Below, piece after piece: positions 38,052-47,514 of a stretch of 64,000 nt of DNA. Each line of letters starts with the position of its first letter. Position 1 is the stretch's first letter. Source of the DNA: Bryobacterales bacterium (GTDB lineage Bacteria > Acidobacteriota > Terriglobia > Bryobacterales > Bryobacteraceae). The DNA is taken from NCBI GenBank assembly GCA_025463005.1, contig JAOAPR010000028.1, positions 1 to 64,000 of the forward strand, read 5' to 3'. The translations under genes were made by a program, and so were the position numbers. The notes beneath the pieces were generated by a model. That model was not told where the DNA came from. It did no database searches and saw only the letters and a program-made list of their open reading frames with translations.

Positions 38052-41000
38052 ATGAATCTCTCGCAGCCATTCATTCAGCGCCCCATCGCAACCAGCCTCC
38101 TGATGGGCGCCATCGCTCTGTTCGGTACAGTTGCTTATCAGAAACTGGCGGTCAGCGATTTGCCCAACGTGGATTTCCCCACATTGCAGGTGACCGCGAC
38201 GCTGCCAGGCGCGAGCCCGGACACGATGGCGTCCTCGGTCGCTACGCCGCTCGAAAACCAGTTCTCGACCATCGCGGGAATCGAGTCGATGACTTCCATC
38301 AACTCGCTGGGCTCAACGCAGATTACGCTGGAGTTCGATCTCAACCGCAGCATGGACGGGGCCGCGATCGATGTCCAGTCGGCCATCACCCAGGGATCGC
38401 GGCAGTTGCCGCAGGGCATGCCGACGCCGCCCACCTTCACCAAGGTCAATCCCGCGGATCAGCCGATTCTTTATCTGGCGCTCACCTCCAAGCAGGTGCC
38501 GCTCTGGACCCTGGACGAGTTCGCGGAAACGCGGATCGCGCAACGCGTTTCGCAGGTCACCGGAGTCGCGCAGGTGCAGGTGCTGGGCGCGCAAAAGTAC
38601 GCGGTTCACGTCCAGATGGATCCGCACGCGCTGGCTTCCCACAACATCGGCATCAACGAAGTGGAGGCCGCCCTGCGCGCCTGGAACGTGAACCTTCCCA
38701 CCGGTCAGATCACCGGGCCGCAGCGCGCCTTTACGCTCCAGACGTCCGGCCAGCTCACTAAGGCGGAAGAATATAAGTCCCTGGTGGTGGCCTATCGCAG
38801 GGGCACGCCGGTGCGGCTGCAGGAGCTCGGGACGCTGCTCGATAGCGTGGAAGACGACAAGACCGGCTCGTGGTTCTATACGCCGGAGGACCAGCAGCGC
38901 GCCATCGTGCTCGCCATACAGCGGCAGCCGGGCACCAACACGATCGCGGTCACCGATACCGTCAAGAACCTGCTGCCCGTGTTCCAGGCCGAGCTGCCAC
39001 CCTCGGTGCACATGGATATTCTGTATGACCGGTCGCAGACCATCCGCGAATCCTACCTGGACGTCGAGCTGACCATGCTGCTGACGCTCGGCCTGGTGAT
39101 CGGCGTCATCTTCCTGTTCCTTCGCAACGTGTCCGCGACGGTGATTCCCAGCCTGGCTCTGCCGTTCTCGATTGTCGGCACGTTCGCCGTGATGTACCTG
39201 CTGAACTACAGCCTCGACAACCTGTCGATGATGGCCCTGATCCTCTCGGTGGGGTTCGTGGTGGACGACGCCATCGTGATGCTCGAGAACATTTTCCGCC
39301 ACATGGAAATGGGCGAAAAACCGCTCACCGCAGCCCTGACGGGATCGAGCGAAATCGGATTCACCATCGTTTCCATGACGCTCTCGCTCACCGCGGTGTT
39401 CATCCCCGTGCTGTTCATGGGCGGGATTCTGGGACGCCTGTTCCGCGAATTTTCGGTCACCATCTGCGTCGCAATTCTGATCTCGGGCATCGTGTCCGTG
39501 ACGCTGACGCCGATGTTGTGCAGCCGCTTCCTGCGCGTAAAGCCGCATGGACACCATTCCATCTTCTACCGCGCGACCGAAGCGTTCTTCGAGTGGATGT
39601 TGCGCATCTATGACCAGACCCTTCAGGTGGTCCTGCGCTTCCGCCCCGCGACCATGGCGGTGTTCGTTCTGGTGCTGGCCGGGACCGTATACCTCTTTAT
39701 CAAGGTTCCGAAGGGTTTCATTCCCGACCAGGATACCGACCAGCTTTCGGTAATCACAGAGGCGGCGCAGGGCACCTCCTACTACCAGATGGTGGAGTAT
39801 CAGAAGGAAGTCGCGGATATCGTTCGCAAGAATCCCAACGTGGCCGCGTTCGTGTCGTCTGTGGGCGGCGCCTCCTCGAACACCCTGGGCGGTCCGAACT
39901 ACGGCCAGCTAGTGGTGCGGCTCAAGCCGCGCTCCGAGCGCACGCAATTGGTCGACGCGATCATCACCGAACTGCGGCCGCAGCTCGAAACTCTGCCCGG
40001 CATGCGCGTCTACTTGCAGAATCCGCCCACGGTGCGAATCGGCGGACAGGTGACCAAGAGCCTGTACCAGCTTTCGCTCCAATCGCCCGATAAAGCCGAA
40101 CTCTACGCGACCGCGCAGAAGCTGGAAAGACTGGTGAACGAAGTGCCGGGCGTGGTCGACGTCACCACGACTGTGGCCATCACCAGCCCGCAGATCAACA
40201 TCGATATCGATCGCGACAAAGCCGCGTCGATGCAGGTGAACACCAGCCAGATCGAAAACGCCTTTTATGACGCCTACGGGCCACGCTGGGTATCGACCAT
40301 CTATGGCTCATCCAATCAATACAAAGTCCTGCTGGAACTGAAACCCGAGTTCCAATCCGATCCGCGAGCGCTCTCTCTGCTGTACTTCAAAGCGCCGGGC
40401 AGCGCCCAGCATCCGGAAGGCAATCTGATTCCGCTGGATGCGCTGGCAAATGTGCGGCAAGAGGTGGGCCCCCAATCGGTTAACCATTACGGGCAGTTAT
40501 CCGCGGCAACGGTTTCGTTCAACCTGGCGCCGGGCGCATCGCTGGGCAATGTGTTCGAAAAGATTAACGCGATCGCGGCGGACAACGTCCCGTCCGGAGT
40601 GGGAACCGCGTGGCAGGGCGCAGCCAAGGCGTTTCAAGGACAGCTCGGCAATACCTGGATCCTGCTGCTGGTGGCGATCTTCGTCGTCTACATCGTGCTG
40701 GGCATTCTGTACGAGAGCTACATTCACCCGCTGACGATTCTGTCGGGTTTGCCCTCTGCCGGATGCGGCGCTCTGGCGACGCTGTACCTGTTCCACATGG
40801 ATCTCAACATCTACGCCTTCGTGGGCCTGATTATGCTGATTGGCATCGTGGAAAAGAACGCCATCATGCAGATCGATTTCGCGCTGGACGCCGAGCGCAG
40901 TCAGGGCCTACCGCCCATCAAAGCCATCTACCAGGGCTGCCTGATCCGCTTCCGCCCCATTATGATGACCACCATGGCGGCGCTGTTCGGCGCAGTACCC

Positions 41001-41207
41001 ATCGCTCTGGGCTATGGCGCCGGAGGCGAAGCTCGGCAGCCGCTGGGCCTGGCGGTGGTCGGCGGGCTGATGTTTTCGCAGTTGGTGACCCTGTATCTCA
41101 CGCCGGTGTTTTACACCTACATGGCGGCTCTCCAGGCCAAGCTGGGGCGTCACCGGAAGCCGCGCACGCGGGTCCGCGAGCCCGAACCGGTCGCAACAGG
41201 CGACTGA
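38052..41207 (+). CDS. mdtC-like: RND efflux pump, second of tandem pair
   Basis: 1051 residues, ATG at 38052. Same fold as its neighbour (both open with IRRPIATSLLM or IQRPIATSLLM and share LDNLSMMALILSVGFVVDDA-like sequence). The Asp pair in VVDDAIVML and the relay lysine in GIVEKNAIMQIDFA are intact, so both pumps appear to be proton-competent. The gap between the two pump genes is only 33 bases. Specificity cannot be predicted. Confidence 0.94.
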   Translation: MNLSQPFIQRPIATSLLMGAIALFGTVAYQKLAVSDLPNVDFPTLQVTATLPGASPDTMASSVATPLENQFSTIAGIESMTSINSLGSTQITLEFDLNRSMDGAAIDVQSAITQGSRQLPQGMPTPPTFTKVNPADQPILYLALTSKQVPLWTLDEFAETRIAQRVSQVTGVAQVQVLGAQKYAVHVQMDPHALASHNIGINEVEAALRAWNVNLPTGQITGPQRAFTLQTSGQLTKAEEYKSLVVAYRRGTPVRLQELGTLLDSVEDDKTGSWFYTPEDQQRAIVLAIQRQPGTNTIAVTDTVKNLLPVFQAELPPSVHMDILYDRSQTIRESYLDVELTMLLTLGLVIGVIFLFLRNVSATVIPSLALPFSIVGTFAVMYLLNYSLDNLSMMALILSVGFVVDDAIVMLENIFRHMEMGEKPLTAALTGSSEIGFTIVSMTLSLTAVFIPVLFMGGILGRLFREFSVTICVAILISGIVSVTLTPMLCSRFLRVKPHGHHSIFYRATEAFFEWMLRIYDQTLQVVLRFRPATMAVFVLVLAGTVYLFIKVPKGFIPDQDTDQLSVITEAAQGTSYYQMVEYQKEVADIVRKNPNVAAFVSSVGGASSNTLGGPNYGQLVVRLKPRSERTQLVDAIITELRPQLETLPGMRVYLQNPPTVRIGGQVTKSLYQLSLQSPDKAELYATAQKLERLVNEVPGVVDVTTTVAITSPQINIDIDRDKAASMQVNTSQIENAFYDAYGPRWVSTIYGSSNQYKVLLELKPEFQSDPRALSLLYFKAPGSAQHPEGNLIPLDALANVRQEVGPQSVNHYGQLSAATVSFNLAPGASLGNVFEKINAIAADNVPSGVGTAWQGAAKAFQGQLGNTWILLLVAIFVVYIVLGILYESYIHPLTILSGLPSAGCGALATLYLFHMDLNIYAFVGLIMLIGIVEKNAIMQIDFALDAERSQGLPPIKAIYQGCLIRFRPIMMTTMAALFGAVPIALGYGAGGEARQPLGLAVVGGLMFSQLVTLYLTPVFYTYMAALQAKLGRHRKPRTRVREPEPVATGD

Positions 41208-41252
41208 CGCGAAACTTGCGGGTCTCAGCAAGGTAACACTATACTTCCCTAG

Positions 41253-42479
41253 GTGCGAAAGTGGTCCCTAGTCACGCTGCTCGGCTTGGGCGTGATCATC
41301 GCCTACATTGATCGCACCAACTTGGCGATCGCCCTGGCGTCCGCCGAGTTCAAGCAATTCTTCGCGCTGAGTGACACCGGCCGCGGCGTCCTGAACTCGG
41401 TCTTTTTCTGGAGCTACACCGTCATGCAGATCCCGGCAGGCTTGCTGGTGGATCGCTTCGGCGTCAAGCGGCCACTGGCGATCAGCTTCGTGTTGTGGTG
41501 CATGGTGGCTGCCGCCACGGCAGTGGCAGGAGCGTTTTGGGAATTGGTCGCGCTGCGGTTGATGCTGGGCGTGGCGGAGTCGACGCTGTTTCCGGCCGGC
41601 TTGGCGTGGCTTGCGAAGCACATAGACGAGCGGCAGCGCGGGTTCGCAACGGGAATCTTCGTATCGGGGAGCAAATGGGGGCCGGCCATCGCTTCTCCTC
41701 TTGCGACCTGGTTGATACTCGGCTATGGCTGGCGGACCATGTTCTTCCTGCTGGGCCTCGGCGGCCTGGTGTGGGTGATCCCGTGGATGTTGCTGGCACA
41801 AGACGATAAACCGGGTAATCCGCGGCTTAAGGCTGTTACGCAAGGTGATCCGCCGCCTTCGTTCGGCGCGCTGTTCCGAACCCGCGCGATGTGGGCCACG
41901 CTGATCGGCACTTTCTGCTACAACTATTTCCTCTTTTTCTCGCTCACCTGGATGCCGGCCTATCTGGTCGAGAGCCGCAACCTTTCCCTAAGCTCCATGA
42001 GCATTTATACGATGTTCAGCTTCGCCGGAACAGGGATTGTAGCTATCCTGGCGGGGGCCGCCGCCGACTGGTTCATCCGCCGCGGCGCGAGTGCGGTGAA
42101 TACGCGGCGCTGGTTCACCATCGCCGGATTACTGGCGGCTTCGACCGAGGTTTTCGGAGCCATGTCGGAATCGACCGGTGTCGCGGTCTTCTTCGCCATC
42201 TTCTCGATGACAGGATTGGGTCTGGCAACCGCGAATTATTGGGCGATCACGCAGACGCTGCTGCCGGGCGTGGCTCCGGGGCGGGTGGCCGGAATCCAGA
42301 ACACCGCGCTCAACCTGGCGGGCATCGTCGCGCCGATCATCACAGGATGGCTGAAGCAGGTCACCGGCGGCTATACGGCTCCCATGCAGACGATTTGGGT
42401 ATTCCTGATCATCGGCATTGGGGCGTACCTGTTCCTGGCTCGGGAAAGCAAGCCGCAACTCCACGTTGTCTCCGCGTGA
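41253..42479 (+). CDS. MFS transporter, anion:cation symporter-like
   Basis: 408 residues, start GTG at 41253, with about 12 membrane helices in two halves. GVIIAYIDRTNLAIALAS at the N-terminus and the loop VDRFGVKRPLAISFVLW are typical of the ACS subfamily, whose members often carry organic anions such as hexuronates or phthalate. It follows the RND pair on the same strand with 45 bases between, giving the gene order adaptor-RND-RND-MFS. Direction and substrate are unknown. Confidence 0.85.
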   Translation: MRKWSLVTLLGLGVIIAYIDRTNLAIALASAEFKQFFALSDTGRGVLNSVFFWSYTVMQIPAGLLVDRFGVKRPLAISFVLWCMVAAATAVAGAFWELVALRLMLGVAESTLFPAGLAWLAKHIDERQRGFATGIFVSGSKWGPAIASPLATWLILGYGWRTMFFLLGLGGLVWVIPWMLLAQDDKPGNPRLKAVTQGDPPPSFGALFRTRAMWATLIGTFCYNYFLFFSLTWMPAYLVESRNLSLSSMSIYTMFSFAGTGIVAILAGAAADWFIRRGASAVNTRRWFTIAGLLAASTEVFGAMSESTGVAVFFAIFSMTGLGLATANYWAITQTLLPGVAPGRVAGIQNTALNLAGIVAPIITGWLKQVTGGYTAPMQTIWVFLIIGIGAYLFLARESKPQLHVVSA

Positions 42480-42486
42480 GTGGCAA

Positions 42487-42538
42487 CCGCTCGATAACTC
42501 TCGCGGCTCGGATCAGAGCCACGACAGTAATGGAGCGG
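42487..42538. repeat. Long imperfect palindromic repeat, REP-like family 2
   Basis: The outer arms CCGCTC (42487-42492) and GAGCGG (42533-42538) and the inner arms GGCTC (42505-42509) and GAGCC (42516-42520) nest around a 6-base centre. The intervening 12 bases on each side match at 8 positions when folded. It is non-coding, lies eight bases after the MFS stop, and shares an exact 18-mer with 31064-31081. It may double as a transcript-end stabiliser. Confidence 0.6.
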
Positions 42539-42589
42539 GCCTAGTGTTGAAGATCTCGGACAAATCAGCGAGAAGCCCAGTCCTTTTCG

Positions 42590-42682
42590 TCAGCAGTCAT
42601 GTTTCTTTCTTCGTCGTCGTCCGAATATCACCAGGAACACCACCAACAAGGCAATGGCCCACTGTGTGTTTATGTTGTTCAT
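42590..42682 (-). CDS. Possible 30-residue single-pass membrane peptide
   Basis: The frame reads MNNINTQWAIALLVVFLVIF followed by GRRRRKKHDC. One hydrophobic segment (about residues 8-20) is followed directly by a strongly basic tail, the pattern of a small inner-membrane protein with its C-terminus in the cytoplasm. No good ribosome binding site is visible (AAGAAG is 12 bases upstream). Short open frames of this size are common by chance, so this is only a candidate. Confidence 0.3.
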   Translation of the reverse strand: MNNINTQWAIALLVVFLVIFGRRRRKKHDC

Positions 42683-42685
42683 GAA

Positions 42686-42850
42686 TCAGGCAGGCTTCTT
42701 GCCGGGCTTCGGTTTCGCCTTCGCCTTATTCTACGCCAGTAGATCGCCGATTTCCCAGACCCGATCCGTTAGTCCAGATTCCATCGCGGACGTGACCCTC
42801 AGGTTTGGAGCGAAGTGCGATCCGATGCCATACTTCGAGGGTACGGTGAG
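42686..42850 (-). pseudogene. C-terminal remnant of an IS1-type transposase
   Basis: Reading the minus strand, the frame gives HFAPNLRVTSAMESG, then LTDRVWEIGDLLA, a stop (42731-42733), and then NKAKAKPKPGKKPA and a second stop (42686-42688). The LRVTxAMxxGLTDxVWEIxDL pattern and a Lys/Pro tail are what I recall of IS1-family transposase C-termini. No catalytic DDE region is present, and the internal stop shows it is dead. Its upstream limit is uncertain; similarity fades near 42850. Confidence 0.65.
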
Positions 42851-42855
42851 CGGCC

Positions 42856-42883
42856 CTTGACAACGGCGCTCGACAGCGTCAAG
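42856..42883 (+). promoter_or_regulatory. Palindrome with -35-like hexamer before TonB receptor 2
   Basis: CTTGAC (42856-42861) and GTCAAG (42878-42883) are inverse complements. The first contains TTGACA (42857-42862); 17 bases later CAAGAT is a poor -10. The site is 37-64 bases upstream of the receptor ATG. It is a plausible promoter with an operator, but the -10 is weak. Confidence 0.3.
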
Positions 42884-42919
42884 ATTGTTTGCCAAGCTAT
42901 TTTCTCAGGGGGTGGGTCG

Positions 42920-45900
42920 ATGAGGTTACGCACAGCAGCAGTCTGTCTATTCGTATTTAGCCTGACTGCGTTTGCTCAGAGCGACCGCGGCTCAATCACG
43001 GGCGTGGTTTCGGACCCTGCGGGAGCAGTGGTTGCGAACGCTCCGGTCGAAGCCAAGAACGCAGAAACCGGCGTCGTCTCGCAGGCGGCGAGCACTGCCA
43101 CGGGGAACTACACGCTCCAGCAGCTTCCGGCCGGCACGTATGAGATCACCGTAAACGTACCAGGATTCAAGAAGTACATCCGGACGGGGCTCACCGTTCA
43201 GGCGCTGCAAACGTTACGCATTGATGTGACCCTCGAAATAGGCTCAAACGCCGAGTCCGTGACCGTGACCGAAGTCGCGGCGCTGCTGAAAACAGAGACC
43301 GGCGACGTGAGTCATAACGTCACTTCCACCCGCTTGAACGATCTGCCGGTGGGCACCATCGGCGCGGTCCGGAATCCGCTCACCGTGTCGCAATTGCTGC
43401 CGGGCACTAATGTGGTCAGCGGGAGCACGCTTCGCATCAGCGGCACGCCCGTCAACTCCGAGCAGGTCCGGGTGGATGGCCTGGATGCAACTTACAGCCT
43501 GGGCATGAGCAGCTTTTCGTTTGCGCAGCCGAGCGTGGATGCGATCCAGGAGATCGCCGTTCAGACGAGCAACTACGCCGCCGAGTTTGGCCAGACGTCC
43601 GGCGCTGTGTTCAACCTCACCATGAAGTCGGGCACCAACCAGTTCCATGGAACCGTATATGAGTACCTGGCGAATGAAGCGTTGAACTCCTCCGGCGCTT
43701 ACTCCCACTCTAAGGGAAAATCGCGGAGAAGCGACTACGGCGGGACCGTCGGGGGACCCATCTGGATTCCCAAGATCTACAACGGCCGCGACAAGACGTT
43801 TTTCTTTTTCAACTACGAATCGAGCCCGAACACCACTCTCACTGTCAGCCCCAATCCCATCCCCACCGTTCCCACGGCGGATTATCGCGCCGGTAATTTC
43901 AACGCAGCCGCCTTGGCGACCGGCAACAAGAGTCTGGGAGTCGATCCGCTCAACCGGCCCATCATCCAAAATTCGATTTACGATCCGCGTTCCCAGCGGC
44001 CCGTGTCCGCAACGGACGGGCGATTGATCCGAGATCCGTTCGTCGGCAACGTGATTCCGGCGGCGCAACTCGATCCTGTAGCTCTCGCCATTCAAAAACT
44101 AGTCCCGCTGCCGCAGGGACCGAACGCCACTCAGTTGATCAACAACTACATCAACCCGTTCACAACCAAGCAAGAGGCCTGGGTACCTTCAATCAAAATC
44201 GATCACTCCCTGAACTCCAAAATGAAGATCAGCGGATTCTGGGGCTGGACCCACTCGTCGACGCCGAGCGGCACCAACACCACGGCGGAAGGCCTCCCTT
44301 CGCCCGTTACGACCTTCGCCGCAACCTATTTCGACACCGTCAACTACCGGCTGAATTACGATCACAGCCTCACGCCGACCATGCTGCTGCATTTGGGCAT
44401 GGGCTACCAGCAGAGCGTGCTCAACATGCCTTCGCTGCTCACGAATTACGACGTCACCAAGGAGCTGGGACTGAAGGGTCCCTTTGAGCCGCACGGCTTC
44501 CCGAATTTTTCGGGACCAACCGGGACCACCAGCACCCTGTTAGGGCCCAACAACACGGGCGGCATGATTGCCATAGGTCCCACTGGATTCCAAGGGAGCC
44601 AGAAAACGCTGGAACAGAAGACCACAGCGGTGGCAAGCGTGACCTGGATTAAAGACAGCCACAGCTACAAAGCTGGCGGAGAATTGCGCGTCGAGGGCTA
44701 CCCCAATTACAACATCCAGCGAACCAATGGTCTGTATAATTTCAGCCAGAACGAAACAGGTCTTCCCTACCTGAATGCGGCTGGCCCCGCAGGCTCCGGC
44801 GGAACGGTCGGTCTTCCATACGCCAGTTTCCTGCTGGGAATCGTCGACAACGGAAACTTCTCGCGGCCGGCGGTGGCTAAACTCGGCAAACATTCGTTGG
44901 GTTTCTTTGTGCAGGACAGTTGGAAAGTCACCCGCAAATTTACCCTGGAGTACGGATTGCGATATGACTTCTCGACCTATCAAAGAGAACAGTACGGCAC
45001 ATACGGAAGTTTCTCTGCCACTACGCCGAATCCGAACGCCGGGGGCCATTCCGGTGCGGTCATTTATGAGGCCACTTGCGGTTGCAGCTTCGCGCACAAC
45101 TATCCGTGGGCGTTCGGGCCGCGGCTGGGCTTCGCCTATCAGGTGACTCCGAAAACTGTGGTCCGCGGAGGAGCAGGGCTCATCTATAACGGCACGGCCA
45201 ATAACAACATCGCCACGCGTTCCGTCACATCCAACAATATCTTCAATTCGAACGGCTTCGGCCAGGGTTTCATGACGCTAGGAACAGGCGTTCCGCTGAC
45301 CTTGTCGCAGATTGCGTACCCCAACTTCAGTGCCGGTTACTTTCCAGTAGGCGGCGGAGTCGGAGGAGGTCCTACGTCGGTAATCGATCAGAACGCCGGG
45401 CGGCCCAGCCGATCCTATCAATGGAGCATCGGGGTGCAGCGCGAAATCTTCAAGGATCTGGTGGTGGATGCCAGCTACGTAGGAAATCGCGGGATGTGGT
45501 ATCCGACCGCGACGCCGATCAACTACAACGTCCTCAGGCCGCAGGACCTGGCAGCCGTCGGGCTGGATATCACCCAGAAGGCAGACCGGGACATCCTGGC
45601 GGCCACAATCGGCAGCGCGGCAGCCGGCCGGTTCCAAAACAAACTGCCCTTCGCAGGTTTCCCCACCACTCAAACGGTGGCTCAGTCGCTGCGGCCGTTC
45701 CCGCAGTTTAACTCCGGCCTGGCGGCCCAGTGGGCGCCGTTGGGGGACACCTGGTACAACTCACTGCAACTGAAAGTGACCAAGCGATTCTCGCATGGCA
45801 TCGATTTCACCTATAACTTTACCTACGCGCAGGAGCTCACCAACGGCGTCGAAAGTGACAGCGCCGGTCCGTTCGGAGTGGCAGCACAAGAGAATGACAT

Positions 45901-46594
45901 TTTCAATCGGGCTCAAAACAAGTACATTTCGGCCTACTCGCGCCCGCTGGTCAGCAATATCGCGTTCAACTATACGGTGCCGAAGTGGGGCCCCAACAAA
46001 ATCCTGAAGTACATAATCGGGGATTGGCAGATCGGCTCAATTATGACTTACGCCAGCGGAATACCTCTCAACGTCCCGACATCGCAGAACCTGTTGGCAT
46101 CGCAGTTGTTCCGTGGAACGTTCATGAATCGCAACCCGGGAGTACCGCTGTTTACCCAGGATCTGAACTGTCACTGCTTCGATCCGACCAAGACTCTGGT
46201 ACTGAATCCCGCCGCTTGGTCCGATCCGGCTCCTGGGACATGGGGGACTTCCACGGCGTATTACAACGACTACCGGCAGCAGCGGCAGCCTGCAGAGAAC
46301 ATCACCGTGGGACGCCAGTTCACGTTCAAAGAAAGATTCAGCCTCAGCATTCGGGCCGAGTTTGTCAACGCCTTCAATCGCACGCGTCTTCCCAACCCCG
46401 CTCCCAGTGCAACAGCCGCGGGGATTCCGAACAATCCGCTTACATCGCCGACTTGCTTCGTGTCGGGCACGACAGGCCCCACCGGCGCCTGCCAGACGGG
46501 CGCGACGTACGCCTCGGGCTTTGGCTTTGAGCAAACGGCCGGCATCAGCGGCAATGTCCGGACCGGCCAACTGGTCGCCAGAATCAGGTTCTAG
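42920..46594 (+). CDS. TonB-dependent receptor with carboxypeptidase-regulatory-like domain (receptor 2)
   Basis: 1224 residues from ATG at 42920; this start is chosen because a signal peptide follows (LRTAAVCLFVFSLTAFAQS) and a purine-rich AGGGGG lies about 9 bases upstream. An N-terminal beta-sandwich (DRGSITGVVSDPAGAVVANA, about 23-110), plug (about 115-260; VDGLDATYSLGMSSFSF, YAAEFGQTSGAVFNLTMKSG) and a barrel of more than 900 residues ending in GQLVARIRF follow. The terminal Phe suits BAM insertion. It is longer than receptor 1 and not a recent duplicate. Substrate unknown. Confidence 0.92.
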   Translation: MRLRTAAVCLFVFSLTAFAQSDRGSITGVVSDPAGAVVANAPVEAKNAETGVVSQAASTATGNYTLQQLPAGTYEITVNVPGFKKYIRTGLTVQALQTLRIDVTLEIGSNAESVTVTEVAALLKTETGDVSHNVTSTRLNDLPVGTIGAVRNPLTVSQLLPGTNVVSGSTLRISGTPVNSEQVRVDGLDATYSLGMSSFSFAQPSVDAIQEIAVQTSNYAAEFGQTSGAVFNLTMKSGTNQFHGTVYEYLANEALNSSGAYSHSKGKSRRSDYGGTVGGPIWIPKIYNGRDKTFFFFNYESSPNTTLTVSPNPIPTVPTADYRAGNFNAAALATGNKSLGVDPLNRPIIQNSIYDPRSQRPVSATDGRLIRDPFVGNVIPAAQLDPVALAIQKLVPLPQGPNATQLINNYINPFTTKQEAWVPSIKIDHSLNSKMKISGFWGWTHSSTPSGTNTTAEGLPSPVTTFAATYFDTVNYRLNYDHSLTPTMLLHLGMGYQQSVLNMPSLLTNYDVTKELGLKGPFEPHGFPNFSGPTGTTSTLLGPNNTGGMIAIGPTGFQGSQKTLEQKTTAVASVTWIKDSHSYKAGGELRVEGYPNYNIQRTNGLYNFSQNETGLPYLNAAGPAGSGGTVGLPYASFLLGIVDNGNFSRPAVAKLGKHSLGFFVQDSWKVTRKFTLEYGLRYDFSTYQREQYGTYGSFSATTPNPNAGGHSGAVIYEATCGCSFAHNYPWAFGPRLGFAYQVTPKTVVRGGAGLIYNGTANNNIATRSVTSNNIFNSNGFGQGFMTLGTGVPLTLSQIAYPNFSAGYFPVGGGVGGGPTSVIDQNAGRPSRSYQWSIGVQREIFKDLVVDASYVGNRGMWYPTATPINYNVLRPQDLAAVGLDITQKADRDILAATIGSAAAGRFQNKLPFAGFPTTQTVAQSLRPFPQFNSGLAAQWAPLGDTWYNSLQLKVTKRFSHGIDFTYNFTYAQELTNGVESDSAGPFGVAAQENDIFNRAQNKYISAYSRPLVSNIAFNYTVPKWGPNKILKYIIGDWQIGSIMTYASGIPLNVPTSQNLLASQLFRGTFMNRNPGVPLFTQDLNCHCFDPTKTLVLNPAAWSDPAPGTWGTSTAYYNDYRQQRQPAENITVGRQFTFKERFSLSIRAEFVNAFNRTRLPNPAPSATAAGIPNNPLTSPTCFVSGTTGPTGACQTGATYASGFGFEQTAGISGNVRTGQLVARIRF

Positions 46595-46598
46595 CGGA

Positions 46599-47483
46599 TT
46601 ACTTAGCGAGCTCCGGCGGAATCGCTGTGGTGACCTTGCCCGTGGCCGCCCATTCGGCGCCACGCACCAGGATTGTTTTGAACTCCGGGGTCTCCGTGTT
46701 CACGGGATCATGGCCTAGCGCCGTCACAAAAACCCGTCCCTGGCCGAACTCGGTGGTCCACAGAATCGGCTCATTGGTGCCCGCCCCGACCTTGGTCTGC
46801 GTATCGCGAGCCCCATAGAGCGAGTGGTCGTCGTAGGCGGTCGCCAGGACGTGATAGCTCCCCTCCGGCTGCCACCGCAGATTGGCGAACAATTCATCCT
46901 TCTGGATCATCAGCGGCGATTTCAGCCCCCTCATGATCGGGTGCTCGGAGTCCTTGATGTCCAGGGCGTAATCGTGAGCGGCGGAGTGGTGCCCTTGATT
47001 CTGCCGCCAGTTCCCGCCTGACATCTTCTCGTAGTCGGTCCAGCCGTCGAAGGCGCCCAGCGACAGATGATACAGGACCAGCCCCTTGCCGGAGCGGACG
47101 AAGTCGGCCAACCCGGTCTCGGCGCGTTCCCCCCAGCGATTTTTGGCATTCCCGTCGTAATAGTTCACGATGACTAATTGGTAGGGCGCCAGAATCTCGG
47201 GGCCGCCGCCACGAAACTCTTCCACCACGCGGACTTCAAACTTCTCGGTGTCTTCCAGGGCCTTGCGCAACAACGGCGTGGTCCCTTTCCAATCGTGCGG
47301 ATTCTGTCCGGTAAGGATCAGGACCTGGATCCTTTCAGGATGGTTCGCCCCGGGGGGACCCTTTTTTGCCGCTTTGCCTTTGCCGGCAGCGGGCGGGTCC
47401 TGGGCGATCATGAAAACTGCGCCGAACAGAGTGAGCGAGAGAATTAGGGCGAGAATTTGAGCCAGAGCACGAGTAAGTCGCAT
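46599..47483 (-). CDS. ThuA-like secreted protein
   Basis: 294 residues from ATG at 47483, chosen because a signal peptide follows (RALAQILALILSLTLFGAVF). After a Lys/Gly-rich linker (AGKGKAAKKGPPG) the glutamine-amidotransferase-like ThuA fold begins: IQVLILTGQNPHDWKGTTPL, YQLVIVNYYDGNAKNRWGE, GKGLVLYHLSLGAF, and the final FGQGRVFVTALGHD. ThuA proteins are linked to trehalose or other sugar use in rhizobia, but most secreted versions are uncharacterised. It follows the threonine aldolase gene after 31 bases on the same strand. Confidence 0.82.
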   Translation of the reverse strand: MRLTRALAQILALILSLTLFGAVFMIAQDPPAAGKGKAAKKGPPGANHPERIQVLILTGQNPHDWKGTTPLLRKALEDTEKFEVRVVEEFRGGGPEILAPYQLVIVNYYDGNAKNRWGERAETGLADFVRSGKGLVLYHLSLGAFDGWTDYEKMSGGNWRQNQGHHSAAHDYALDIKDSEHPIMRGLKSPLMIQKDELFANLRWQPEGSYHVLATAYDDHSLYGARDTQTKVGAGTNEPILWTTEFGQGRVFVTALGHDPVNTETPEFKTILVRGAEWAATGKVTTAIPPELAK

Positions 47484-47514
47484 TGGCTCATTTTGTTGGG
47501 CCTGAGCCAGGATG

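Larger units (their letters stand above)
42480..42919. other. 440-base gap between the MFS gene and TonB receptor 2
   Basis: No full-length gene fits here. From left to right it holds a palindromic repeat (42487-42538), a minus-strand 30-codon open frame for a membrane peptide (42590-42682), a minus-strand transposase C-terminus remnant (42686 to about 42850), and a palindrome with a -35-like hexamer (42856-42883) that could belong to the TonB receptor promoter. The stretch looks like the scar of a lost insertion. Confidence 0.7.

Noticed and set aside
42920-46594. TonB receptor 2 as a recent duplicate of receptor 1
   Set aside because: They share only the general architecture; plug and barrel sequences differ throughout and lengths differ by 135 residues.
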